Source: Deltaproteobacteria bacterium (GTDB lineage Bacteria > Myxococcota_A > UBA796 > SXON01). From it: a DNA stretch of 64,000 nt. Positions 25,414 to 33,077 of this stretch are shown here, in pieces. The stretch covers positions 143,972 to 207,971 of the forward strand of contig CANFCK010000008.1 in the NCBI GenBank assembly GCA_947445035.1, written 5' to 3'. The notes under the pieces are model-generated. The model was not told the origin of the DNA and ran no database searches. It saw nothing but the letters and a program-made list of their open reading frames with translations. A program made the translations under genes and the position numbers. Position 1 is the first letter of the stretch, and each line of letters opens with the position of its first letter.

Positions 25414-25827
25414 ATGCCCACTGACTTTCCCGGCATCACCATCCGGGTGCCCAGCTCGCACATCGACATGTTCGGGCACTGCAACCACACCCACTACTTG
25501 GAGTACATGGAGTGGGCGCGCTTTGCCTGGGCAGCCCACAGCGGCATTCCCATTCCGGTCATGGTTGAAAACGGCGTCGGACCGGCGATTCTGCGTGCAG
25601 ATGTGCGCTATCGGCGGGAGTGCCGGTACGACGACGAGCTGCACGTTTCGGTCGAGCCGGTTTCCGCCCGGCGCGGGATCGGGCGGTTGCGGCAGGTGAT
25701 CACCCGGCCGCGCGATGGAGAGGTCGTCTGCGACGGCGAGCTGACCTTCGTCATGTTGGACCTGGTTCAGCGCAAGGCGACGACGCTGCCGCCCGAGTTC
25801 CTGGCTCAGCTCCTAGATATTCCGTGA
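25414..25827 (+). CDS. Hotdog-fold acyl-CoA thioesterase (4HBT type)
   Basis: 137 residues with the 4-hydroxybenzoyl-CoA thioesterase pattern: DMFGHCNHTHYLEYMEWARFAW, in which the D.FGH.N...YL.Y.E.AR motif supplies the catalytic region, followed by ILRADVRYRRECRYDDELHV and RLRQVITRPRDGEVVCDGELTFVM. Such enzymes release acyl or aromatic acids from CoA or ACP. The stop overlaps the GTG start of the following exported-protein gene. It sits upstream of the dpgA-like gene on the same strand, so hydrolysis of dihydroxyphenylacetyl-CoA is conceivable, but there is an 865-base distance and another gene in between. Confidence 0.88.
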   Translation: MPTDFPGITIRVPSSHIDMFGHCNHTHYLEYMEWARFAWAAHSGIPIPVMVENGVGPAILRADVRYRRECRYDDELHVSVEPVSARRGIGRLRQVITRPRDGEVVCDGELTFVMLDLVQRKATTLPPEFLAQLLDIP

Positions 25828-26561
25828 GCTGGGTCCTTGCCGCGTCGTTGGCCCGGGCCGACCCACCCGACGGCGATCTGCTCGTGGAGAGGGCCCGGCA
25901 AGGGGTCGATACCCCCCCGGGCTGCTGGGTGATGGCGGGTGTGGCCCAAGACAAGTGGAACGCCGGGATCTTCGGAAAGGGCGAACGAACCTGGGCGCTG
26001 ACAGGTACGCTTCGGGACGGGGTGTGGAGCGAGTGGACGCAGGCCGTCACCACCGGCAAACCCGCTGACAAGGACCAGGACCGGCGCTCACTCTTCGGTC
26101 GAAGTGACCCACCCGACGACCCAGCGGCAGAGCGAGTCAATGTGTTGGATATGCTCCAGGACGATGTTGCCATGGAGTACATCGAGCCGGATAGTGCGGG
26201 GTGGAAGCTTGTGCGGACGCTCAAGGGCGGCGACCAGGCGAAAAACACCCTGGAGCTGCGCTATGACGAAGCGCTGAGACCGATCGCCTGGGCGATCCAC
26301 ATCGTGGACGCGGTGCGCATCAAGACGCCGAAGGGGAGCAAGGCGCGCATCGTGAGCATGGATGCTCGACTGACCGCGACGGCCGCGGGGGCGCCGCTGT
26401 CGGAGCGCTTGGTTGGCACTTTTGCAAAGTGGCCGGTTGGCGTTGATGTGGACGTGCGGACGCAGTGGACTGGGGTGGGGTGCGAGGTGCCCTCAAAAAA
26501 CGCGGGGCCGCCCGGGGACATGCACGGCGCCGTCGGTGTGGACGTACAACCCGTGCGGTGA
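25824..26561 (+). CDS. Exported protein of unknown function
   Basis: 245 residues from GTG 25824, which overlaps the thioesterase stop (GTGA). A short signal-like start (MSWVLAASLARA) precedes DPPDGDLLVERARQGVDTP. The body has strands typical of small periplasmic proteins (TWALTGTLRDGVWSEW, NTLELRYDEALRPIAWAIHI, VRIKTPKGSKARIVSMDARL) and an acidic central segment. No family is recognised. A longer frame from 25620 is only another frame of the thioesterase gene. Between its end and dpgA are 130 bases with a short triplet-like repeat of GCCACCGCC near 26631-26650. Confidence 0.7.
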   Translation: MSWVLAASLARADPPDGDLLVERARQGVDTPPGCWVMAGVAQDKWNAGIFGKGERTWALTGTLRDGVWSEWTQAVTTGKPADKDQDRRSLFGRSDPPDDPAAERVNVLDMLQDDVAMEYIEPDSAGWKLVRTLKGGDQAKNTLELRYDEALRPIAWAIHIVDAVRIKTPKGSKARIVSMDARLTATAAGAPLSERLVGTFAKWPVGVDVDVRTQWTGVGCEVPSKNAGPPGDMHGAVGVDVQPVR

Positions 26562-26691
26562 GGTACGGCAACGGTGGCCACGTCGAGTTCCGGCCGGTGA
26601 AGCGTCGGGACACCGGTACCCCCCGCCACCGCCGCCACCGCCGCCACCCTTTGCCCCCGGCCTGACCGCACCCGCGATACACTGAGCCCGA

Positions 26692-27753
26692 ATGCTGGAC
26701 CTGCGCCCGCGCATCCTCTGTGTCGGCACCGCCAATCCGCCGGATCGCTACTCCCAGAAAGAGCTGCTGGAGCGCTATCAGGTCACCGATCCGAAGTTGG
26801 TTTCGCTGTTTTGCAGCTCGCACATTCAGTCGCGACACTTGTACTTGCCGCCGGGCCGACCTGAGGGCGGCCCCGAGCCAGAGACCCAGGGTGACCTGCT
26901 CCGGAAGCACCGCAAGGGGGCGCTGGAAGTGGCCCCGCAGGCCGTGGAGCGCTGCCTCTCGCAAGTCGGCCTCGGCGTGCGAGACATCGACTATCTTTGC
27001 TGCATCACGTCGACCGGATGGCTGACGCCCGGCCTGACCGCGATCTTGATGAAACACCTCGGGTTTCGCGAAGACTGCTCCCGGATGGACATGGTGGGGA
27101 TGGGCTGCAATGCCGGCCTCAATGGGCTGAATCCGGTGTCGAGCTGGGCGATGGCCAACCCAGGCAAGAACGCGCTGATGTTGTGCGTGGAGATCTGCTC
27201 GGCGGCCTACGTGTTCGATGGCAGCATGCGCACCGCGATTGTGAACTCACTCTTCGGCGATGGGGTGGCGGCGGTCCTGGTGCGGGCTTCCGAGAAGGAC
27301 GAGCGCAGTTTTTCACCCAAGATACTCGGTTTTGACAGTCACATCATCTCGTCCGCGTTGGACGCCATGCGCTTCGACTGGGACGAAGAGCAGGGAAAGT
27401 ACAGCTTCTTCCTGGACCGTGACATCCCTTACGTGGTGGGTGCCAACGCCGAAAAGCCGGTGGGACGACTCCTGGCGAAGTTCGGCTTGCGCAAACGACA
27501 CATCGCCCACTGGATCGTGCACTCCGGCGGAAAGAAGGTGGTAGACGCAATCAAATACAATGTGGGCCTCACCGACTTCGACGTGCGACACACGCACTCT
27601 GTGTTGCGTGACTACGGGAACCTTAGCTCGGGCTCGTTCTTGTTCTCGCTCTCGCGCCTCATCGCCGAAGGGCGGGTTCGCCGGGGTGATTACGGCATTC
27701 TTATGACCATGGGGCCCGGCTCGACCATCGAGACGGCCCTCATCCGCTGGTAG
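26692..27753 (+). CDS. dpgA: Type III PKS: 3,5-dihydroxyphenylacetyl-CoA synthase-like
   Basis: 353 residues that follow actinobacterial DpgA almost end to end from memory: YLPPGRPEGG...ETQGDLL, LCCITSTGWLTPGLTA, the active-site loop SRMDMVGMGCNAGLNGLN (Cys139), CSAAYVFDGSMRTAIVNSLF, IPYVVGANAE, WIVHSGGKKVVDAIKYN (catalytic His) and LRDYGNLSSGSFLFSLSRL, ending GPGSTIETALIRW. DpgA condenses four malonyl-CoA units into the precursor of 3,5-dihydroxyphenylacetyl-CoA used for dihydroxyphenylglycine in glycopeptide antibiotics. Here it is followed 8 bases later by a hydratase gene like dpgB, but no dpgC oxygenase or aminotransferase is adjacent. The product may therefore be the dihydroxyphenylacetate unit itself or a related resorcinol. 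Confidence 0.9.
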   Translation: MLDLRPRILCVGTANPPDRYSQKELLERYQVTDPKLVSLFCSSHIQSRHLYLPPGRPEGGPEPETQGDLLRKHRKGALEVAPQAVERCLSQVGLGVRDIDYLCCITSTGWLTPGLTAILMKHLGFREDCSRMDMVGMGCNAGLNGLNPVSSWAMANPGKNALMLCVEICSAAYVFDGSMRTAIVNSLFGDGVAAVLVRASEKDERSFSPKILGFDSHIISSALDAMRFDWDEEQGKYSFFLDRDIPYVVGANAEKPVGRLLAKFGLRKRHIAHWIVHSGGKKVVDAIKYNVGLTDFDVRHTHSVLRDYGNLSSGSFLFSLSRLIAEGRVRRGDYGILMTMGPGSTIETALIRW

Positions 27754-27761
27754 GAGTCTTC

Positions 27762-28481
27762 ATGTACGAAACGCTGCGCTTAGACGAAACCGGTGATCTC
27801 GCGACGATCACGCTTTTGCGGTCGCGTATCAACGTGAAGCAGATCCGCGAGTTGGAGAGGGTTTGCGACCACCTGGAGGACGTGTCCAAGGCCAAGGTGC
27901 TGGTCCTGCGCGGGCACTCTGAAGGCATCGATTTCGTGGACTTCGACCCGCGGGAGGCGATGGACATCCATGGCTTCAACAAGTGGGAGAAGCTGGTCAA
28001 TCGGTTTGAGAACCTGGACAAGGTCACCGTCGCGCTCGTCGACGGGCCCTGCGTGGGCGGCGGTTTCCAGCTGATGCTGGTGTGTGACCAGCGCATCTGC
28101 GTGCCCTCGGCGAGCTTCCAGCTCAACGAGGTGCGGCAGGGCTTCTTGCCGGGGATGGCGACCTTCCGCCTTGCCAAGTACATCGGCCTGGGGCACGCCA
28201 AGCGCATCGTCATGACCGGTGCCGTCATCGGCGCCGAGGAGTCCAATCGGCTCGGCCTCATCGATCAGATCGACGCCGACCTGGACGCGGCGCTGGCCCG
28301 CACCATCCAGAGCTTTGGCGCCATGCACACCGTGGCCTTCACCCTGGCGCGCCGGCTGCTCAACGAGAGCTACGGCACCCAGGCCGAGGACGCGCTGGGG
28401 AACTTCCTGGCCGCGCAGCACCGAGCGATCAGCCAGACGGCCTTCCTCGACACCCTGCGCGCCGAGCACAAAAAGAAGTGA
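27762..28481 (+). CDS. Enoyl-CoA hydratase/isomerase, probable DpgB-like partner
   Basis: 239 residues of the crotonase fold: LVLRGHSEGIDFVDFD (first oxyanion strand, degenerate), VALVDGPCVGGGFQLMLVCDQRI (second oxyanion loop), LNEVRQGFLPGMATFRLAKYIGLGHAKRIVMTGAVIGAEES and a C-terminal helical region. The usual active-site Glu pair is partly visible only. In glycopeptide clusters DpgB and DpgD are crotonases that help aromatise the DpgA product, and the position 8 bases after the dpgA-like gene supports that role here. Assignment to DpgB rather than DpgD is by length and order only. Confidence 0.8.
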   Translation: MYETLRLDETGDLATITLLRSRINVKQIRELERVCDHLEDVSKAKVLVLRGHSEGIDFVDFDPREAMDIHGFNKWEKLVNRFENLDKVTVALVDGPCVGGGFQLMLVCDQRICVPSASFQLNEVRQGFLPGMATFRLAKYIGLGHAKRIVMTGAVIGAEESNRLGLIDQIDADLDAALARTIQSFGAMHTVAFTLARRLLNESYGTQAEDALGNFLAAQHRAISQTAFLDTLRAEHKKK

Positions 28482-29152
28482 CCCAGCCCAAGCCCTTCCC
28501 CGTGGACGCGGCCGTCCTCGGGGCGATCCGGCCCATGCAGTTCCGTGATGCATCACGGGTGGCCGAGCTGCATCGCGCCGCCATGGGGAACAGCCTGTGG
28601 GGCCGTTTGGGGCTGCCATTCCTGCAGCAGCTGTATCAAGCAATGGTTGATTCTCCCTGGTTCATCGGCTTCGTGTATGTTGAGGGTGATGACGTCCGAG
28701 GGTTCATCGCCGGGAGTGTTGATACATCAAAAATGTATCGCGATATCGCGCGGCGACGATTCATGTTTCTCGGTCCCGCGGCGGCGCTCGGAGCGCTCCG
28801 GGCGCCGAGTGTGGTGCCGAAGTTGGTCGAAACCGTGCGATACTTTGGTGTATCAGGGGCCGAGGATGTGCCCGGGGAAAGCCTCTTCTGCTCGTTTGAA
28901 CCGCAGCTGCGTGGGAAGCGGGTCTCGGGCCACGTGAACAAGGTGTTCTTCGACGAGCTGGCCGCCCGTGGTCACGCCCGGGTGAAGATCACGACGGAGA
29001 CCGACAACGAAGGGGCCAACCGGCAGCTGTTGAGCTGGGGTTTCAAAGACACCCGCCGCTTCGTATTTTACGGCAAGAACATGGTCACGTATGTGCTGGA
29101 CCTTGTGGGCCATCCCCGCGTGGAGCCGACGAGCCGGCACCCCGCCATCTGA
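28478..29152 (+). CDS. GNAT-family acetyltransferase
   Basis: 224 residues from GTG 28478, which overlaps the stop of the hydratase gene (GTGA), so translation is coupled to the dpgA-dpgB pair. GNAT features: IRPMQFRDASRVAELHRAAM (start), VYVEGDDVRGFIAGSV (strand 4 region), then SGHVNKVFFDELAARGHARV and ITTETDNEGANRQLLSWGFKD with the typical N..A...L...GF motif. The acetyl-CoA P-loop (Q/RxxGxG/A) is weak (QLRGKRVSGHV). The coupling suggests it modifies, or transfers an acyl group to, the dihydroxyphenylacetyl product, but no acceptor can be named. Confidence 0.8.
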   Translation: MTQPKPFPVDAAVLGAIRPMQFRDASRVAELHRAAMGNSLWGRLGLPFLQQLYQAMVDSPWFIGFVYVEGDDVRGFIAGSVDTSKMYRDIARRRFMFLGPAAALGALRAPSVVPKLVETVRYFGVSGAEDVPGESLFCSFEPQLRGKRVSGHVNKVFFDELAARGHARVKITTETDNEGANRQLLSWGFKDTRRFVFYGKNMVTYVLDLVGHPRVEPTSRHPAI

Positions 29153-29169
29153 CGCTTTCGGGAGCCAAC

Positions 29170-29700
29170 ATGACGCCCTTTCACCTCCGAGATCGACTCA
29201 AGAAGCTTGCGCAGGGGGTCATGGGCGACCCCGTGGCCTCGGACCAGCGCGCGCCGCGTGCGGAGCCGGTTTCTGCCAAGCCCAGCGGGCCTCGAGTGGT
29301 CGCTGCGGTGGTCGCCCCTCCCGCCACCGCCGCTCCGACCGCGGGCCCTGCAACGGAGGCGGCGCCTCACCCGCAGCGACCCTCAGAGCGTCCACCCGCG
29401 GCGGCGCTCCCAGCTGCTCCGCCCGAGGCTGGAGGCCCCGCGGTACCTACCGAGGCCGAGAAGGCCAAGACGGCGAAGCATTGGCAGAAGACGCGCTCGG
29501 GCATGCTCCACTGGCTCAAGGAGCAGGGCGGCTCGGCGCCCATGTCGACGATGCACGACCGGAGCGAGGCCCGCTACTTTGTGGCCCATCGCAGCTTCAG
29601 CCGATTGATGGAAGAGTACACCGGCGAGGCACTGGTCACCTACGAAGGTGGGGTGGTCGCGCTCACCGACGCCGGGAAGGCCGCCGCCGCGATCAAATGA
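29170..29700 (+). CDS. Pro/Ala-rich protein with small C-terminal helical domain
   Basis: 176 residues. A basic amphipathic start (MTPFHLRDRLKKLAQGVMGD) is followed by about 85 residues of Pro/Ala linker and then a folded-looking domain of about 75 residues (KTAKHWQKTRSGMLHWLKEQ, RYFVAHRSFSRLMEEYTGEA, LVTYEGGVVALTDAGKAAA) that resembles a winged-helix DNA-binding or protein-interaction unit ending with the wing-like LVTYEGGVVALTDAG. No name is justified. It starts 17 bases after the GNAT gene, so it may be the last gene of that transcript; its end overlaps the convergent FAD oxidoreductase gene by 8 bases. Confidence 0.7.
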   Translation: MTPFHLRDRLKKLAQGVMGDPVASDQRAPRAEPVSAKPSGPRVVAAVVAPPATAAPTAGPATEAAPHPQRPSERPPAAALPAAPPEAGGPAVPTEAEKAKTAKHWQKTRSGMLHWLKEQGGSAPMSTMHDRSEARYFVAHRSFSRLMEEYTGEALVTYEGGVVALTDAGKAAAAIK

Positions 29701-30913
29701 CCAGGAGCTCGCCGTGGCGTAGCTCCCGGCCGATGCGGAAGGCTTCGATCGACACCGCGCGCCCCAGGGCCGATACATGTGTCATGCTTCGCCCGGCCTC
29801 GGCGAGGCTGGCCCCGATGAGCGCCGTGAACGGTCCGAACATCGCCCCGTGCCCCGAAAAGCCTACCAGCCGGATGAGGTTTGGCACCTGGGGATCGTAG
29901 CCGAGGAAGGGGTTGTGGTCCGGCGTGGTCGCGTAGAAGCCAGCGGTCGTTGCGGTGATTCCTGAGAATTCTTCGAGCTGCGGCACGACCTCGGCCAAGG
30001 TGGCCCAGGTTTCGTAGGCGACGCTGTCGGCACCCGAGCGGTGGAAGAAGCCGGGCTCGATGCGGTCCTGGTCGTCGTAGTCGAAGTCGGGCTCGGGCAA
30101 CGCGTCATGCGCCCAGCCCATGAGCATCGACGCATCGTTTTCGGGGCGGCAATACGCACCGCCCGGGGCGACCAAAAGCGGCATCCGCGCCAGGGCCTCC
30201 CCACTGAGCGACCCGGCACGCTCGGCGAACCATAGGTAGCGCTTGAGCGGCGCGATGGGGAGCTCCACCCCCCCCAGGACCTGGGCGAGGCGAGGCGACC
30301 AGGCATTGGTGGCGTCGATGACGACGTCGGCCGTGAAGCGACCACGCGGGGTGAGCAGCGCGTCGATCACCGAGCCGGTCCGCTCTACACCGGTGACCGG
30401 CGCGCGCTGGACCAGCTCGACACCGAGCCGCTGCGCGGCCGCGGCCGCTTCGTTGTAGACCGTGGCCGGGTGGAGGAACCCATCGCTGGGACACCACGTG
30501 GCGCCGAGGACAGCGTGCCGGGCCACCCATGGAAAACGCGCCACCAGCTCGCTGACGTCGAGGTACTCCACGTCGACGAGACCACAGGCCTGCTGCATCT
30601 TGACCCGCGCCTGTGCGGCCGCAACCGCCTCCTGCGTCGCGAGCAAGAACAAGTAGCCATTCTGGACGATCGGCACCTCGACGCCGCCGACGCGCTCCGG
30701 AAAGTGCCGGTATTGGTCCACCGCGTAGCGCATGCCCATGACCGTTTCGGGGGTGCTGAACTGCTGACGGATCCCGGCCGCGGTGCGGCTGCTGCTGCCC
30801 GCGCCGACGTGCTGCGCTTCGAGGATGGTGACGGCCCACCCCCGGGTGGCAAGCGCGTGCGCCACGAGCGTCCCCGTGATTCCCGCACCGATGACCACCG
30901 CCCGCTGACCCAC
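29693..30913 (-). CDS. FAD-dependent amino acid oxidase/dehydrogenase (DadA/SoxB-like)
   Basis: 406 residues from GTG 30913; longer in-frame reading upstream is unlike a protein start and crosses the divergent gene. The N-terminus VGQRAVVIGAGITGTLVAHAL is the FAD Rossmann motif GxGxxG. SSRTAAGIRQQFSTPETVMG and YCRPENDASMLMGWAHD match glycine/D-amino acid/sarcosine oxidase-type enzymes, and the C-terminal GYDPQVPNLIRLVGFSGHGAMFGP holds the flavin-contacting GHG motif. It likely oxidises an amine or imino acid such as a D-amino acid or sarcosine. It is divergent from a small membrane-protein gene with about 90 bases between the starts. Confidence 0.9.
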   Translation of the reverse strand: MGQRAVVIGAGITGTLVAHALATRGWAVTILEAQHVGAGSSSRTAAGIRQQFSTPETVMGMRYAVDQYRHFPERVGGVEVPIVQNGYLFLLATQEAVAAAQARVKMQQACGLVDVEYLDVSELVARFPWVARHAVLGATWCPSDGFLHPATVYNEAAAAAQRLGVELVQRAPVTGVERTGSVIDALLTPRGRFTADVVIDATNAWSPRLAQVLGGVELPIAPLKRYLWFAERAGSLSGEALARMPLLVAPGGAYCRPENDASMLMGWAHDALPEPDFDYDDQDRIEPGFFHRSGADSVAYETWATLAEVVPQLEEFSGITATTAGFYATTPDHNPFLGYDPQVPNLIRLVGFSGHGAMFGPFTALIGASLAEAGRSMTHVSALGRAVSIEAFRIGRELRHGELLVI

Positions 30914-31004
30914 CCGCGCTCCGATGGCGGCGTGGCTAACGCGCAGGGGTCCCTGGCGGAAAGGGGCGCAACGCTGCTGGCCCCAACCGGCTACGCTCCC
31001 CGGC

Positions 31005-31502
31005 TTGTTTCCATCCTTCCGCCAGCTCGCGCTCATCTGCCTTCTGTGGGCGGTCATGGCGTGGTACACGGTCGCGGTATGGACGATGAAGGCCAATGAG
31101 TCGGCGTTGGCGGATGCGTTTTCCGGCACCTACGCGGTGCGCGCGCCGCTGGTCGGCGCGTTGGTGGCGCTGTTGTGGAGCCCGATCTTTGCGCTCGGCT
31201 ACCACCCAGGGCGGCTGGTCAGCGGCCACATGGAGGGACGCGATCTGTTCAACGAAGACTCGCCGCGTCGGCACTGGCTCCGCTTCATCCGCGGCGCCGT
31301 CATGGGGCAACTTGCGGGGGCCACGATCACCTTCGCGCTGTTGTTCCTCTGGCCCTTTGAACTGATGAACACCCGCTGGGACGCCCTGAAGTGGGCGGCA
31401 GTTTTCTGGAAGTTGTACTGGTACATGTTCGTGCCGGCAGCCGGGATCGCGGGGGTCGCCAGCGTGTGGGCGGCGGTGCGGCATCGGGAGCGAGCCGGTT
31501 AG
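31005..31502 (+). CDS. Small polytopic membrane protein of unknown function
   Basis: 165 residues from TTG 31005 (LFPSFRQLALICLLWAVMAW); earlier in-frame starts lie in the complement of the divergent gene. Four hydrophobic segments: LALICLLWAVMAWYTVAVW, PLVGALVALLWSPIFALGY, GQLAGATITFALLFLWPFEL and YWYMFVPAAGIAGVASVW. A conserved-looking loop between helices contains GHMEGRDLFNEDSPRRHWLRF. No family is recognised. The stop is followed 9 bases later by the COG2509-type FAD protein gene, so the two are probably co-transcribed. Confidence 0.75.
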   Translation: MFPSFRQLALICLLWAVMAWYTVAVWTMKANESALADAFSGTYAVRAPLVGALVALLWSPIFALGYHPGRLVSGHMEGRDLFNEDSPRRHWLRFIRGAVMGQLAGATITFALLFLWPFELMNTRWDALKWAAVFWKLYWYMFVPAAGIAGVASVWAAVRHRERAG

Positions 31503-31511
31503 CTCCCGCCG

Positions 31512-33077
31512 GTGCCGCTGCTCCTTCAAAACGTGCTCCTCGACGACCGGGAGCCGAGCCTTGTCGCGGCGGCGGTGCTCGCGCTGCCGCCTGAACGAAT
31601 CCGCAGTGCCGAGGTCGTCCGCCGCGGTGTGGACGCGCGTGCCAAGAGCGCCGTGTGGCGGGGAAACATCAAGGTGGAGTTGGATGACCGTGAGGCGGAG
31701 GTCTTGGCTTCGGATGTGCCGGGCGTGCGCGCGTGGACCGAACGGGATGAAGCACGCCGGGTGGGTTCTTTCCCGGCGCATCGACGGGCGTGGCCGACTC
31801 GACCGATCGTCGTCGGGGCCGGACCGGCGGGTCTTTTCGCGGCGTTACGGTTGATGGAAGCAGGAGCGCCGGTGCTGCTCTTGGAGCGCGGCGAGCCCGT
31901 GGAGACACGGGTCGGCACCGTGGCCGGATTCTGGCGTGGAAAGCCGCTGAACCCGGACTCGAACCTTCTTTTTGGAGAGGGGGGCGCCGGGACGTTCAGC
32001 GACGGCAAGGTCTACACCCGGCGGCGCGACGGGGACTTGGGTTGGATATTCCGACACCTCGTGGACGCGGGCGCCGACGCGTCGGTACTGGATGAGTCGT
32101 GGGCGCACCTCGGCACCGACAAGATTCGGAAGATCCTCCCGGTACTACGGCAGCGCCTCATCGCCGGCGGCGGAGAGGTCCGCTTCAACGCCCGCGTGGT
32201 GGACCTGATCGTCCATGCCGGTCGCTGCGTCGGCGTGCGTCTGGCAAACGGCGAGGAACTTTTGGGCGGCCCGATCATCGTCGCGCCGGGACACAGCGCG
32301 CGCGACTCCATCGCGATGATGCTGCGCGCCGGGGCGGTGGGTGAGCTGCGCCCGGTGGCCATCGGCGCTCGGATCGAGCACCCGCAGGCGCTGATCGACG
32401 CGGGGCTGTATCCGGGGGGTCGCGGCAAGCTCCCCGCGGCCAGCTACCGTCTCGCGTACAACCCCCCCGGCGCGCGCAGCGCCTACACCTTCTGCATGTG
32501 CCCCGGCGGCATGGTGGTGCCCGCGCAGCACGAGCCGGGGAGCAACGTCGTCAACGGGATGTCGTTCGCGTCCCGGCGTGCGGGCTGGGCCAACAGCGCG
32601 GTAATCGTGCAGGTGGGGCCTGAGGATTACGGGGCGACCGACGCGAGCGCGGGGCAACGGTTCCAGGCACGGATCGAGGCGGAGGCCTACCGCCTGAGCG
32701 GCTCGTACGCGGCCCCGGCGCAGCGGGTCGACGACTTCCTGGCCGACCGCCTGAGTCGTGAGTTGCCGAAGAGTTCGTATCCCTTCGGACTCGTGCCCAT
32801 CGAGCTGAGAGCGCTTTTGCCCGCCGCCGTCATCGAGGGCATGAAGGGGGCGATTCGGGCCTTTGACGAGAAGATCCCCGGCTTCGCCTCGGGCGCGGGC
32901 GTGCTGATCGCTCCAGAGACGCGCACCACCTCGCCGCTCAGGCTTCTGCGTGGCGACAACGGGGAGAGCCCCACCCTGCCGGGGCTGATTCCCTCGGGGG
33001 AAGGGGCCGGATGGGGCGGCGGCATCATCTCGGCAGCTCACGACGGCTTTACGGTGGCGGAGCGGGTGATCGGGTAG
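31512..33077 (+). CDS. FAD-dependent dehydrogenase of the COG2509 type
   Basis: 521 residues from GTG 31512. An N-terminal small domain of about 90 residues precedes the FAD motif PIVVGAGPAGLFAALRLMEAG. Characteristic COG2509 segments follow: NLLFGEGGAGTFSDGKVYTRR, AHLGTDKIRKILPVLRQRL, GARIEHPQALID and SAYTFCMCPGGMVVPAQHE, ending with the flavin-binding GLIPSGEGAGWGGGIISAAHDG. The family is conserved and uncharacterised; it resembles reductases acting on unsaturated bonds. The CMCPGG cysteines could be redox-active. Its 3' end overlaps the convergent peptidase gene by 29 bases. Confidence 0.9.
   Translation: MPLLLQNVLLDDREPSLVAAAVLALPPERIRSAEVVRRGVDARAKSAVWRGNIKVELDDREAEVLASDVPGVRAWTERDEARRVGSFPAHRRAWPTRPIVVGAGPAGLFAALRLMEAGAPVLLLERGEPVETRVGTVAGFWRGKPLNPDSNLLFGEGGAGTFSDGKVYTRRRDGDLGWIFRHLVDAGADASVLDESWAHLGTDKIRKILPVLRQRLIAGGGEVRFNARVVDLIVHAGRCVGVRLANGEELLGGPIIVAPGHSARDSIAMMLRAGAVGELRPVAIGARIEHPQALIDAGLYPGGRGKLPAASYRLAYNPPGARSAYTFCMCPGGMVVPAQHEPGSNVVNGMSFASRRAGWANSAVIVQVGPEDYGATDASAGQRFQARIEAEAYRLSGSYAAPAQRVDDFLADRLSRELPKSSYPFGLVPIELRALLPAAVIEGMKGAIRAFDEKIPGFASGAGVLIAPETRTTSPLRLLRGDNGESPTLPGLIPSGEGAGWGGGIISAAHDGFTVAERVIG

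Noticed and set aside
26629..26652. GCC/ACC triplet-like repeat upstream of dpgA
   Set aside because: Short, imperfect and typical of GC-rich intergenic DNA; no sign of function.
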